From contig NZ_ASWD01000003.1 of NCBI RefSeq assembly GCF_000407485.1, positions 868,001 to 932,000 of the forward strand: DNA of 64,000 nucleotides. The letters run 5' to 3'. The stretch comes from Enterococcus pallens ATCC BAA-351 (GTDB lineage Bacteria; Bacillota; Bacilli; Lactobacillales; Enterococcaceae). A program made the translations under genes and the position numbers. Shown here one piece after another: positions 56,367 through 64,000 of this stretch. The notes beneath the pieces were generated by a model. It worked only from the letters and a program-made list of their open reading frames with translations. It had not been told where the DNA came from and ran no database searches. The stretch's first letter is position 1; each line of letters begins with the position of its first letter.

Positions 56367-58093
56367 GCTAATTCCTCCTCTGATAGTTGAGATGCTGCAA
56401 TATCATAATAAATAGGACAAGTTTCCAGTAATTCACGGTGGGTACCCATCCCGACTACATCCCCTTCATTTAAAACAATAATCTTATCAGCATGCATAAT
56501 TGTTCCTACACGTTGCGCTACAATCATCACTGTTGATTCTGTCGTCTCTTTTTTCAGACGCGCTCGCAATTTAGCATCGGTTTGATAATCTAATGCTGAA
56601 AAGCTGTCATCAAAAATATAAATTTCTGGACGACGTATCACGGCCCGGGCAATAGCTAAACGCTGCTTCTGTCCACCAGAGAAATTGCTGCCGCCTTCTG
56701 ACAACATTTCGTCATAGCCATTTGGTTTTTGTGAAATGAAATCTGTCGCCTGAGCAATATCCGCTGCCTCTCGCATTTCAGCAGGAGTCGCATCTTCTTT
56801 CCCGTAACGCATATTTTCAGCAATCGTACCAGTAAACAGCTGAGCCTTTTGCGGAATGTATCCAATTTTTGAACGCAAATCCTTCAATTTGTATGCCCGT
56901 ACATCTTCACCATCTACTAATACCTGGCCTTCTGTAACATCGTAAAAACGAGGAATCAGCTGAATCAGTGTTGATTTTCCAGAACCAGTACTGCCGATGA
57001 AGGCTACCGTTTCTCCTGGACTGGCAGTGAAACTGACATTGCGAATTACCGGGCTTTCGGAATGACCTGGATAAGCAAAAGTCACATTTTTAAATTCCAC
57101 ATAGCCTTTTTGCTCTGGCATAGTAATTCCTTCAGGATTGTCTTTGATTTCAGGATCACGATCAAACACCTCCTGAATCCGTAAAGCAGAGACATTAGCT
57201 CTTGGATACATCATAAATACTGTCGCAAACATCATGAATGAGAATAGGGCATGAAAAATGTACTCAATAAAAGCAATTAGGGTCCCCACTTCCAATTGAC
57301 CACTATCGATTTGAATCGTTCCATTCCAAATAATCAATACCATCACTATATTAAATAGGAAGAAAAATCCCGGCTGAGCAACTGCCATCAAATGAAACAA
57401 ACTTTTGGAGCTGTTCGCGTAAGCATTATTTACCTTACGAAAACGCATTTCTTCGAATTTTTCATTTACAAAAGCACGGATGACTCGCAGCCCAGAAAGA
57501 TTTTCCCGTAAAATACTATTAATGTTATCCAAATTCTTTTGCTGTTTACTAGACAAAGGTTCTGAGTATTTGGCAATTAAGATAACTGCTAGCAATAACA
57601 CCGGAAGTGACCCTAATACATAAATTCCTAAACTAGGACTTGTCCGAATGATCAAGTACAAGCTCATACCAAACATCATCGGTGTCATAAACCCAGCTGT
57701 TAGAATATTTTGCATGAAGAGCATGATTTGGTAGGCATCATTAGTAGTTCGGGTAATTAATGAAGAAACCCCAATACTTTCATACTCAGTATGAGAAAAT
57801 GTTTGAACCTTTTCGTATAGGTCGTCTCGAATGGCCGCTACCATCCGCGAAGTAATTTGCGAGCTAAAATAGCGTAGCGATATGCTCATAGCTATTCCAA
57901 TCACTGTAATTACAACCATCAGTACGCCCATTCTTTTAACATAATCAAAATCCTGATTGCTTATTCCTTGATCGATCATCATTGCTAAAATTGTAGGCAA
58001 TCCTAATTCAATTAAAATAAAACCAAAAACACTAATAAAATCAAAGAATAAAAGCTTTTTATAGCGTAACGTATACCGCCACATTAAACTCAT
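56363..58093 (-). CDS. Heterodimeric ABC exporter, first subunit (degenerate-type NBD)
   Basis: This 576-residue half-transporter has six membrane helices and a nucleotide-binding domain. The motifs are Walker A GSTGSGKSTLIQLIPRFYD, consensus signature NFSGGQKQRLAIARAV and Walker B IYIFDDSFSALDYQ. The catalytic Glu is replaced by Asp and the H-loop region reads VAQRVGTI, with the switch His replaced by Gln. So it hydrolyses ATP poorly on its own site and provides the good signature to its partner. The chosen ATG (MSLMWRY) has GAGG nine bases upstream; the longer frame has no ribosome site. Confidence 0.92.
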   Translation of the reverse strand: MSLMWRYTLRYKKLLFFDFISVFGFILIELGLPTILAMMIDQGISNQDFDYVKRMGVLMVVITVIGIAMSISLRYFSSQITSRMVAAIRDDLYEKVQTFSHTEYESIGVSSLITRTTNDAYQIMLFMQNILTAGFMTPMMFGMSLYLIIRTSPSLGIYVLGSLPVLLLAVILIAKYSEPLSSKQQKNLDNINSILRENLSGLRVIRAFVNEKFEEMRFRKVNNAYANSSKSLFHLMAVAQPGFFFLFNIVMVLIIWNGTIQIDSGQLEVGTLIAFIEYIFHALFSFMMFATVFMMYPRANVSALRIQEVFDRDPEIKDNPEGITMPEQKGYVEFKNVTFAYPGHSESPVIRNVSFTASPGETVAFIGSTGSGKSTLIQLIPRFYDVTEGQVLVDGEDVRAYKLKDLRSKIGYIPQKAQLFTGTIAENMRYGKEDATPAEMREAADIAQATDFISQKPNGYDEMLSEGGSNFSGGQKQRLAIARAVIRRPEIYIFDDSFSALDYQTDAKLRARLKKETTESTVMIVAQRVGTIMHADKIIVLNEGDVVGMGTHRELLETCPIYYDIAASQLSEEELA

Positions 58094-58127
58094 TTCATCT
58101 CGCCTCTTTCTATACCGTAATGTCTCC

Positions 58128-58136
58128 AATATAGCA
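58128..58136 (-). promoter_or_regulatory. Extended -10 promoter of the ABC exporter operon
   Basis: Minus strand TGCTATATT, 35 bases upstream of the ATG. The -35 is weak. Confidence 0.5.
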
Positions 58137-58246
58137 CAAATTAAAATGCTTTGCCTGCACTTCTCATCAATTTCTTTGCGCTTTTTCTTTGGTTTTCTGA
58201 AATTTTTCAGCTACAGTGGTTTTTCCCCTCCTAGTTTCTATACTTC

Positions 58247-58451
58247 TTACCTATTCTATGATAAACTACATATAATTGTTGTACTCACAACACAACGTAC
58301 GGTGAAAATACTTATAAGCCCAGGAAGCAAAGTCGAGGCTTCCTCTCGTAATATTAGATTGGCTAATGTTCGAGCATAAATTTTCAGGTGGCTCAGCCCC
58401 CTCATTTTGTTGTGGAAAAATCCTGCGTAAGCAGATAAAGGAGATTATGTA
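58247..58451 (+). promoter_or_regulatory. Promoter and structured 5' leader of rpoY-rnjA
   Basis: TTACCT (58247-58252), 18 bases, perfect TATAAT (58271-58276), giving a leader of about 170 bases. The leader holds two adjacent hairpins: AGGAAGC / GCTTCCT (58322-58344), then CTCG..ATTAG / CTAAT..CGAG (58345-58374). A small CTGC-GTAA-GCAG stem lies at 58423-58434 just before the AAAGGAG site. No small ORF with a ribosome site was found. The layout suggests control of rnjA expression at the RNA level, perhaps by RNase J1 itself. Confidence 0.55.
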
Positions 58452-58664
58452 ATGATTTATAAAGTTTATTACCAAGAAAGCAAAGAACGCAACCCAAAAC
58501 GTGAACAAACTCTTTCTCTTTATGTAGAAGCAAAGAACGAAGAAGCTGTTCATAACTTGATGCGTGACAACACCCCATATAACGTAGAATACATTCAAGC
58601 TTTGGACGGCAACCATTTAGACTATGAAAAAGCAAATGCCGACTTTAAGCTAACGGAGTTTTAA
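58452..58664 (+). CDS. rpoY: RNA polymerase epsilon subunit
   Basis: This 70-residue protein begins [27 protein letters not shown], the RpoY (YkzG) signature. RpoY is a small accessory subunit of Firmicutes RNA polymerase that resembles the phage T7 inhibitor Gp2. GGAG precedes the ATG, and the gene lies 1 base from rnjA, its conserved partner. Confidence 0.95.
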   Translation: MIYKVYYQESKERNPKREQTLSLYVEAKNEEAVHNLMRDNTPYNVEYIQALDGNHLDYEKANADFKLTEF

Positions 58665-58665
58665 T

Positions 58666-60342
58666 ATGAAACTCTCGCTGAAAAACAACGAAACTGGCGT
58701 TTTTGCCATTGGCGGACTAGGCGAGATCGGGAAAAATATGTATGGGGTTCAATTTCAAGATGAGATTATCATTATCGACGCTGGGATCAAATTCCCAGAA
58801 GACGATCTTTTAGGAATTGATTACGTGATTCCCGATTATAGTTATGTCATTCAAAACATCAATAAGGTCAAAGCGGTTGTCATTACTCACGGTCACGAAG
58901 ACCATATCGGCGGAGTACCTTATTTATTGAAACAAGCCAACATACCTGTTTATGCAGGGGCTTTAGCGCTTGCTTTAATCAAAAACAAATTAGATGAACA
59001 TGGTTTGCTGCGGGATGCTGAGCTGCATGAAATTGATGAGGATACAGTTATTCGTTTCCGTAAAACATCAGTCAGCTTCTTCCGTACTACTCATAGTATT
59101 CCTGATCCTTTAGGTGTAGTGGTTAAAACACCTTCTGGTAACATTGTAGAAACTGGCGATTTTAAGTTTGACTTCACACCTGTAGGTCAACCTGCCGATT
59201 TGCACAAAATGGCAAAATTGGGTGAAGAAGGCGTACTTTGCTTATTATCAGACAGTACAAACGCCGAAGTTCCTACTTTTACTAAATCTGAGAAAACAAT
59301 TGGTATGTCAATCCTGCGAATTGTTGAAAAAGTAGAAGGCCGCATTATTTTTGCTACCTTTGCTTCTAATATTTCTCGACTGCAGCAAGCAGCTGAGGCT
59401 GCTGTAGCTACTGGTCGTAAAATTGCTGTTTTTGGCCGTAGTATGGAAAATGCTATCAACAACGGTCGAAACTTAGGTTACATTACAGTACCTGATGAAA
59501 CTTTTGTCGACGCTCATGAAATTAATCGGATTCCGGCTAATGAGCTGATGATCCTGTGTACAGGTTCTCAAGGTGAACCAATGGCTGCGTTATCCCGCAT
59601 TGCTAATGGTACCCATCGTCAGATTCAAATTCAACCAGATGATACTGTAATTTTTTCTAGCTCACCAATTCCTGGTAATACAACCAGTGTCAACCATTTA
59701 ATTAACTTGTTATCTGAAGCCGGTGCAAATGTTATTCACGGTAAGGTTAATAATATTCATACTTCCGGACATGGTAGCCAACAGGAACAAAAGCTGATGC
59801 TGCGCTTAATGAAACCAAAATATTTTGTCCCTATTCACGGAGAATTTCGCATGCTGAAAATTCATGCTGGGTTAGCTCAGGATACGGGAGTTCCTGAAGA
59901 AAATTGCTTCATTATGGAAAATGGTGACATGTTAGCATTAACTGCTGATAGCGCACGTCCTGCTGGTCACTTTAATGCTCACGATGTTTACGTAGACGGA
60001 AGCGGCATTGGTGATATTGGAAATGTTGTATTACGGGATCGCCGTATTCTTTCAGAAGAAGGCTTGGTTCTGGCAGTGGCAACTATCGATATCGCTAAAA
60101 AAGAAGTCTTAGCTGGTCCTGACATCTTATCACGAGGATTTGTCTATATGCGGGAATCCGGTGATATGATTAACGAAGGCCAACGAATTCTGTTCCATGC
60201 TTTGCGAGAAGCTTTAAATGATAAGGCTTGTAACGAATCCAAGCTAAAGGACGCAATGGTGTCTGCTTTACAGCCTTTCTTGTTTGATCAAACGGAACGT
60301 CACCCAATGATCATTCCTATGATTATGACGCCTGATCAATAA
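58666..60342 (+). CDS. rnjA: Ribonuclease J1
   Basis: RNase J1 is a metallo-beta-lactamase/beta-CASP ribonuclease with endonuclease and 5'-3' exonuclease activity, central to mRNA decay. The 558-residue protein has the metal motif [24 protein letters not shown] and the beta-CASP motifs [10 protein letters not shown] and [26 protein letters not shown] and a C-terminal dimerisation domain follow. Length is typical. It is transcribed with rpoY behind a structured leader. Confidence 0.96.
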   Translation: MKLSLKNNETGVFAIGGLGEIGKNMYGVQFQDEIIIIDAGIKFPEDDLLGIDYVIPDYSYVIQNINKVKAVVITHGHEDHIGGVPYLLKQANIPVYAGALALALIKNKLDEHGLLRDAELHEIDEDTVIRFRKTSVSFFRTTHSIPDPLGVVVKTPSGNIVETGDFKFDFTPVGQPADLHKMAKLGEEGVLCLLSDSTNAEVPTFTKSEKTIGMSILRIVEKVEGRIIFATFASNISRLQQAAEAAVATGRKIAVFGRSMENAINNGRNLGYITVPDETFVDAHEINRIPANELMILCTGSQGEPMAALSRIANGTHRQIQIQPDDTVIFSSSPIPGNTTSVNHLINLLSEAGANVIHGKVNNIHTSGHGSQQEQKLMLRLMKPKYFVPIHGEFRMLKIHAGLAQDTGVPEENCFIMENGDMLALTADSARPAGHFNAHDVYVDGSGIGDIGNVVLRDRRILSEEGLVLAVATIDIAKKEVLAGPDILSRGFVYMRESGDMINEGQRILFHALREALNDKACNESKLKDAMVSALQPFLFDQTERHPMIIPMIMTPDQ

Positions 60343-60349
60343 ATTTTTT

Positions 60350-60382
60350 GCACTTGCTCTTAAAAGAGCAGGTGTTTTTTTT
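60350..60382 (+). terminator. Terminator after rnjA
   Basis: Stem CACTTGCTCTT / AAGAGCAGGTG (with G-T pairs) followed by nine T. Confidence 0.88.
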
Positions 60383-60504
60383 TGAGCATTTTGTTCTCTG
60401 AGTATATTTCTTTCAAAAAGATAAAAACTTTGGTAAATTAGTATAAAAGCTTGGTTCTATTGAATTTATTACTTTTTTTTGAATATTTTCTTTAGAAATC
60501 CTTG

Positions 60505-60533
60505 TTGACAAATGCCTGATTAATTTGCACAAT
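60505..60533 (+). promoter_or_regulatory. Promoter of the second TetR gene
   Basis: Perfect TTGACA, 17 bases, CACAAT, about 85 bases upstream of the ATG at 60618. The rest of 60383-60617 is AT-rich with no gene. Confidence 0.65.
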
Positions 60534-60617
60534 AGGGAATAGAAAAAATAAGTATTTTGTTACTAATGTTATTTTAACAGATATAGAAGTTTAAATCGAA
60601 TCTAGGGGAAGATAATT

Positions 60618-61109
60618 ATGGTGAGAACACCAAAAATAAAACGAGAGCAAATTATTGAGGAAAGCTACAACTTAATCCTTGAAGAAGGGTTTAGGAAATT
60701 CCGTGCTGCAAATATTGCTAAGCGAATGCAATGTTCACCACAGCCTATTTATCGTGAGTTTAACAGTATTTCAAACTTGAGGACCTTCATTGTGAAACGA
60801 ACCTTGATGAAATACCAAGATTTTCTTGAAGACCAAAATCCTCGCAACATCACTCAGTTGACCGGCTCCATTATCAATTATGCCACCGATTATCCTGAAG
60901 AATTTCATCGCTTTTTCCTACAAGACACTACTACCCTTCAATTGGCAAAAGAGATTACACTAAAAGTTTTTAATCGACTTAATCAGCCTCACTCTGAGCA
61001 CCTCTACAATGTCTATTGGCAATATTGTCTTGGAAAGGCCGTGTTGGCTATTGCCATTCCTGAAACCCATCAAGCAATTGATGATTTTCAAGCCTTACTA
61101 AAGGAATAA
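60618..61109 (+). CDS. TetR/AcrR family transcriptional regulator
   Basis: This 163-residue protein has an N-terminal TetR helix-turn-helix (KREQIIEESYNLILEEGFRKFRAANIAKRMQCSPQPIYREFNSISNLRTFI). The C-terminal ligand domain is shorter than usual, of the type seen in small lactic acid bacterial TetR proteins. GGGGAAG precedes the ATG. It stands alone between rnjA and the cold shock gene with its own promoter, so its targets are not obvious from context. Confidence 0.88.
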   Translation: MVRTPKIKREQIIEESYNLILEEGFRKFRAANIAKRMQCSPQPIYREFNSISNLRTFIVKRTLMKYQDFLEDQNPRNITQLTGSIINYATDYPEEFHRFFLQDTTTLQLAKEITLKVFNRLNQPHSEHLYNVYWQYCLGKAVLAIAIPETHQAIDDFQALLKE

Positions 61110-61118
61110 TCAGCCAAA

Positions 61119-61150
61119 AAAAGACCTAGACAGTTTGTCTAGGTCTTTTC
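61119..61150. terminator. Bidirectional terminator between the TetR gene and the cold shock gene
   Basis: Stem AAAAGACCTAGACA / TGTCTAGGTCTTTT with a 4-base loop. Confidence 0.9.
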
Positions 61151-61160
61151 GGATTCAGAA

Positions 61161-61361
61161 TTATTGTTTAACTACATTTGTTGCTTGAGGTCCGCGGTCG
61201 CTTTCTTCAACGTCGAAAGTTACTGCTTGGCCTTCTTCAAGTGTTTTGAAACCATCTCCTTGGATAGCTGAGAAATGTACGAATACATCGCTGCCATCTT
61301 CGCGAGTGATGAAGCCAAATCCTTTTTCTGCGTTAAACCATTTTACTGTTCCGTTTTCCAT
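61161..61361 (-). CDS. cspA: Cold shock protein (CspA family)
   Basis: This 66-residue OB-fold RNA chaperone has RNP1 KGFGFIT and RNP2 [10 protein letters not shown]. The start [14 protein letters not shown] has AGGAGG at ideal spacing. The upstream frame would add a basic stretch without a ribosome site and is rejected. The leader upstream (about 61362-61450) has no gene and may be a temperature-responsive 5' UTR, as in other csp genes, but no structure is proven here. Confidence 0.95.
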   Translation of the reverse strand: MENGTVKWFNAEKGFGFITREDGSDVFVHFSAIQGDGFKTLEEGQAVTFDVEESDRGPQATNVVKQ

Positions 61362-61509
61362 GAATCTTTTCCTCCTCGTGCGAAAAGCACTAATGAATTG
61401 TAACATTGCTCGTACGATAGAGGTGACACTATAGTTTCAACTCCAACAAACAAAATTACATAAATAGTTTACCACTTGTCTTACAAAATATGCAAGGGTT
61501 CCCATTTGA

Positions 61510-62199
61510 CTACTCCCAGTAATTTTCTTCTCGTAAACTGATGTATTCATTTTCACCGACAATAATGTGGTCTAACACTTCAATTCCCATCATTTCTCCG
61601 CACTTTCTCACTCGGGCTGTAAAGTCTAAATCATTACGGGAAGGGTGAGGATTACCGCTGGGATGATTATGTGCTAAAGCAATTCTTGCGGCACTGACCC
61701 GAACTGCTTCACGAAAAATTTCCCTTGGATGAGCGATGGATTGGTTTAAAGAGCCTACAAAAATTGTTTTCTGTTGAATGATCTCATTTTTCGTATTTAG
61801 GAACATTGCAATTAAGTGTTCCTGCTGTAATCCCTTCAGCTCTTCGACTAAATGATTGCCCAAAGCAAAGCTAGAGCTTACTCGACCTAACTTTGGTTGA
61901 GTCGCTCGATGAATGCGCGCACCAAATTCAATTACTGCTTTTAATTCAATAGCTTTAGTTTTGCCAATTCCTTTAAAAGCCATTAATTCCTCAATCGTTA
62001 ATTGCTTAAGATCATATAAATTAGGAACCTCCTTCAAAATCAAACCTGCTAAATCCATCACATGCTGCGAACGTGAACCATTTCGCAGAATAATTGCCAG
62101 CAATTCCTGATCGGTCAGATGCTTTTCTCCTTCCTTCAATAAGCGCTCTCGCGGCCATGAGCTGGCCGGTAATTCTTTTAACAGTAACGATTTTTCCAT
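61510..62199 (-). CDS. radC: RadC family JAB domain protein
   Basis: This 229-residue protein has an N-terminal helix-hairpin-helix region (LTDQELLAIILRNGS...FKGIGKTKAIELKAVIEFG). A JAMM/MPN+ domain with the metal motif HNHPSGNPHPSRNDLDFT follows. It was long annotated as DNA repair protein RadC, but the true activity is unsettled. AAAGGAG is well placed before the ATG, and it lies inside the descending arm of the upstream terminator (62206-62243). Confidence 0.93.
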   Translation of the reverse strand: MEKSLLLKELPASSWPRERLLKEGEKHLTDQELLAIILRNGSRSQHVMDLAGLILKEVPNLYDLKQLTIEELMAFKGIGKTKAIELKAVIEFGARIHRATQPKLGRVSSSFALGNHLVEELKGLQQEHLIAMFLNTKNEIIQQKTIFVGSLNQSIAHPREIFREAVRVSAARIALAHNHPSGNPHPSRNDLDFTARVRKCGEMMGIEVLDHIIVGENEYISLREENYWE

Positions 62200-62205
62200 A
62201 CAAAA

Positions 62206-62243
62206 ACTCCTTTACGTCTTTTCTATAAGATACGTAAAGGAGT
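62206..62243 (-). terminator. Terminator after the HAD gene that contains the radC ribosome site
   Basis: Perfect 12-base stem ACTCCTTTACGT / ACGTAAAGGAGT with a 14-base loop, followed by TTTTTG on the minus strand. The radC Shine-Dalgarno AAAGGAG (62207-62213) is in the second arm, so readthrough RNA would hide it. Confidence 0.85.
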
Positions 62244-62248
62244 CAAAT

Positions 62249-62908
62249 TTAGTTTTGAATATAATCAATTACTTCATGCAAACTTGGCAAAACGGCTGCT
62301 GTTTGCTGGGCTAATCCTTCGGCAGGCTGTATCATATCAGGTACCATGATCACTGGAATTCCTGCTCCAATTGCTGCTTGTACACCATGTTGAGCATCTT
62401 CTAGTACTAAAGTTTGCTCTGCTGAAGTACCTAAATGCGCCCGAGCGATATTAAAAATTTCTGGATTAGGCTTAGCCAGTTTTACATCTTCCGCTGAAAC
62501 AATCGCTTGGAACTTATCTCGGATGCCCGCGTGCTCCAGTAAAATTTCGATCACAGGACGTACATTACTGGAGGCTACTACTCTTGGAATCTCGTGTTCT
62601 TCTAAAAATTGCAGCAGCTCTCGTACACCCGGTTTTAAGTCTACTTCACCAGAATGGAAAATCCGATGCGCCTCCCCCCAACTATCATCAATAAACTTTT
62701 GCACAGTATCCTTGCCATGCTCAGCAAAACGCTGATGTAAACTTTCCCAAGCTTCTTCATCAGCAATTCCGATGTATTCCCGATACAACGCCTTGTCAAA
62801 AGGAATGTTGTACTGGTCTGCGGCCTGCTGCTGTGCTTGATAATAGATAGCCTCCGTATCAAAAATCAAGCCATCCATGTCGAAAATAACTCCCTTAATT
62901 TCTTTCAT
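62249..62908 (-). CDS. HAD family hydrolase (beta-phosphoglucomutase-like phosphatase)
   Basis: This 219-residue HAD protein has motif I GVIFDMDGLIFDTEAIYY, motif II in VVASSNV, and LAKPNPEIFNIARAHLG and LVLEDAQHGVQAAIGAGIPVI for motifs III and IV. A cap domain lies between. The motif I DxDGxxxD is typical of the beta-PGM/sugar-phosphatase group; the substrate is not readable. GGGAGG precedes the ATG, and the gene overlaps the folC end by 14 bases. Confidence 0.92.
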   Translation of the reverse strand: MKEIKGVIFDMDGLIFDTEAIYYQAQQQAADQYNIPFDKALYREYIGIADEEAWESLHQRFAEHGKDTVQKFIDDSWGEAHRIFHSGEVDLKPGVRELLQFLEEHEIPRVVASSNVRPVIEILLEHAGIRDKFQAIVSAEDVKLAKPNPEIFNIARAHLGTSAEQTLVLEDAQHGVQAAIGAGIPVIMVPDMIQPAEGLAQQTAAVLPSLHEVIDYIQN

Positions 62909-64000
62909 CGCTTCCTCCCACATTTAATAATAATTGACGTACTTCAGAAACGAAGTACAAAGAACCCGTGACTAACAATAAATCTTCTGCATCCATTGAT
63001 TCCAATATTTCTGCTAAACCAAATTGCCATAAGGATACAACAGAAAACTGCTCTGTTTCCTGATCATCATAACGGCTGAGGTTTAAGGACTTGGGATAAT
63101 CAAAGGTGGTAATATAAAGATGTCCGTGAGGAATTTTGCGCAAATCCTTTAACATACTGTCCACATCTTTCGTCTCTAAAGCAGAGAATAGAATATGGAT
63201 ATTGTACTGCCCAAATTCCTTCTTCATGTTATCAACCAAACGTTTAACGGCATGGTCATTGTGCGCTCCGTCCAAAATTACCAACGGTTCATCGCTGATT
63301 TTTTCCATTCGCGCCGGCCATTGAGCAGCTAATAATCCGCTGCGTACTGCTTTTTCTTCGAAAGGCAACTGCTTTTGTTGGCAGTACAATTGATAAAGCA
63401 TGATGGCTATTCCGGCATTTTCAATTTGATGACGGCCCAGTAAGCTAATTTTTAATTTACTCAGACGGCCTGATTCCGAAGTAAAATCGAATCGTTCACC
63501 CCAATTGCCATCTGGCTGCAAATACTTTACCTGATAATCTTTGTCGTATTGATAAATCGCCGCTTGCTCTGCTTTGGCCTTCTCTTTAATTACCGTTAAA
63601 GCTTCTATTGGAATATTTCCAGTGACTACGGGGACATTCTCTTTGATAATCCCAGCTTTCTGATGAGCAATTTCTGGTAGGGTTTCTCCCAGTATATCCG
63701 TATGATCATAACCGATAGTGGTAATTGCTGTTAATACCGGCTCCACAACGTTAGTTGAATCTAATAACCCGCCTAAACCGACCTCAACAATGGCTACATC
63801 GACCTGACGCTCCAGAAAATAATCTAAAGCTAATGCCGTTAACACTTCAAATTCAGTAATCCCGCTAATGTCCGGTTGTTCATCTAGCTCATCTACTAAA
63901 GGCTGGTAACGCTCCACCCAAGCAATCAGCTCAGCATCAGCGATTGGCTCTCCGTTAATCGCAATTCGTTCATTAAATTCTTCAATATAGGGAGAAGTAA
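62895..64000 (-). CDS. folC: Folylpolyglutamate synthase / dihydrofolate synthase, N-terminus missing
   Basis: FolC adds glutamate to dihydropteroate or folates using ATP. The frame is open to the window edge, so the N-terminal part with the P-loop lies outside. Visible family motifs are VAIVEVGLGGLLDSTNVVEPVLTAITTIGYDHTDILGETLPEIAHQKAGIIK, VILDGAHNDHAVK and the C-terminal LLVTGSLYFVSEVRQLL. The peptide continues upstream as SPYIEEFNERIAINGEPIADAEL, typical of FolC. It overlaps the following HAD gene. Confidence 0.93.
   Translation of the reverse strand, partial: TSPYIEEFNERIAINGEPIADAELIAWVERYQPLVDELDEQPDISGITEFEVLTALALDYFLERQVDVAIVEVGLGGLLDSTNVVEPVLTAITTIGYDHTDILGETLPEIAHQKAGIIKENVPVVTGNIPIEALTVIKEKAKAEQAAIYQYDKDYQVKYLQPDGNWGERFDFTSESGRLSKLKISLLGRHQIENAGIAIMLYQLYCQQKQLPFEEKAVRSGLLAAQWPARMEKISDEPLVILDGAHNDHAVKRLVDNMKKEFGQYNIHILFSALETKDVDSMLKDLRKIPHGHLYITTFDYPKSLNLSRYDDQETEQFSVVSLWQFGLAEILESMDAEDLLLVTGSLYFVSEVRQLLLNVGGSDERN

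Noticed and set aside
58266-58635. Minus-strand frames of 77-116 residues over the rpoY leader and gene
   Set aside because: They are antisense to rpoY and its structured leader, with no ribosome site and no family resemblance.

Overview
The window is a contiguous piece of low-GC Gram-positive core chromosome, most likely from Enterococcus or a close relative in the Enterococcaceae. The evidence is a complete liaX-liaY-liaZ cell-envelope stress operon (characteristic of enterococci), a galU-gpsA-lgt-hprK cluster, F-type ATPase genes followed by a DUF1146 gene, murA and an epuA-like gene, an RNase J1 gene preceded by rpoY, and strong AGGAGG-type ribosome binding sites throughout. The species cannot be fixed from sequence alone. 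I found no insertion sequence, prophage, integrase, CRISPR array or rRNA. Most genes lie on the minus strand.

Layout by position. 1-8 kb: end of a proline dipeptidase, a YtxH/DUF948 pair, galU-gpsA-lgt-hprK (sugar nucleotide, glycerol phosphate, lipoprotein maturation, carbon catabolite control) and liaXYZ. 8-16.5 kb: a MATE exporter with its own regulated promoter, the phosphate uptake operon pstC-A-B-B-phoU with a separately terminated pstS, and a cardiolipin synthase. 16.7-25.4 kb: ftsX-ftsE, prfB with its programmed +1 frameshift, secA, long-form hpf, comFC-comFA and a small DUF7662-like gene. 25.4-32.2 kb: yigZ, a GntR/UTRA regulator, a 1414-residue fused 2-hydroxyacyl-CoA dehydratase activase-type protein divergent from a TetR regulator, and an overlooked 58-residue gene. 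32.2-38.1 kb: tRNA-Gln and tRNA-Tyr, a DUF2969 protein, and a branched-chain amino acid ABC transporter operon ending in a CBS-ACT protein. 38.1-40.7 kb: a roughly 430-base non-coding stretch, yidD, an epuA-like gene, murA and DUF1146. 40.8-47.3 kb: the complete F1Fo ATPase atpB-E-F-H-A-G-D-C. 47.5-54.4 kb: smpB-rnr-carboxylesterase, a lipoprotein, secG, a YjdJ/YjdI-like pair, and a small hypothetical protein with a gamma carbonic anhydrase and an FAH-family hydrolase. 54.6-58.1 kb: a heterodimeric ABC exporter. 58.2-64 kb: rpoY-rnjA, a TetR regulator, a cold shock protein, radC, a HAD phosphatase and a truncated folC.

Functionally the window is dominated by housekeeping: energy generation, phosphate and amino acid uptake, protein export (secA, secG, yidD, lgt), RNA turnover (rnjA, rnr, smpB) and envelope maintenance (liaXYZ, cls, murA, ftsEX). 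The least understood parts are the 1414-residue Fe-S activase fusion with its divergent TetR gene, the 58-residue gene beside the tRNAs, the region between livJ and yidD (a possible small RNA), the structured leader in front of rpoY-rnjA, and several palindromic operators or hairpins placed exactly on promoters or ribosome binding sites (MATE, GntR, liaX, FAH, radC).
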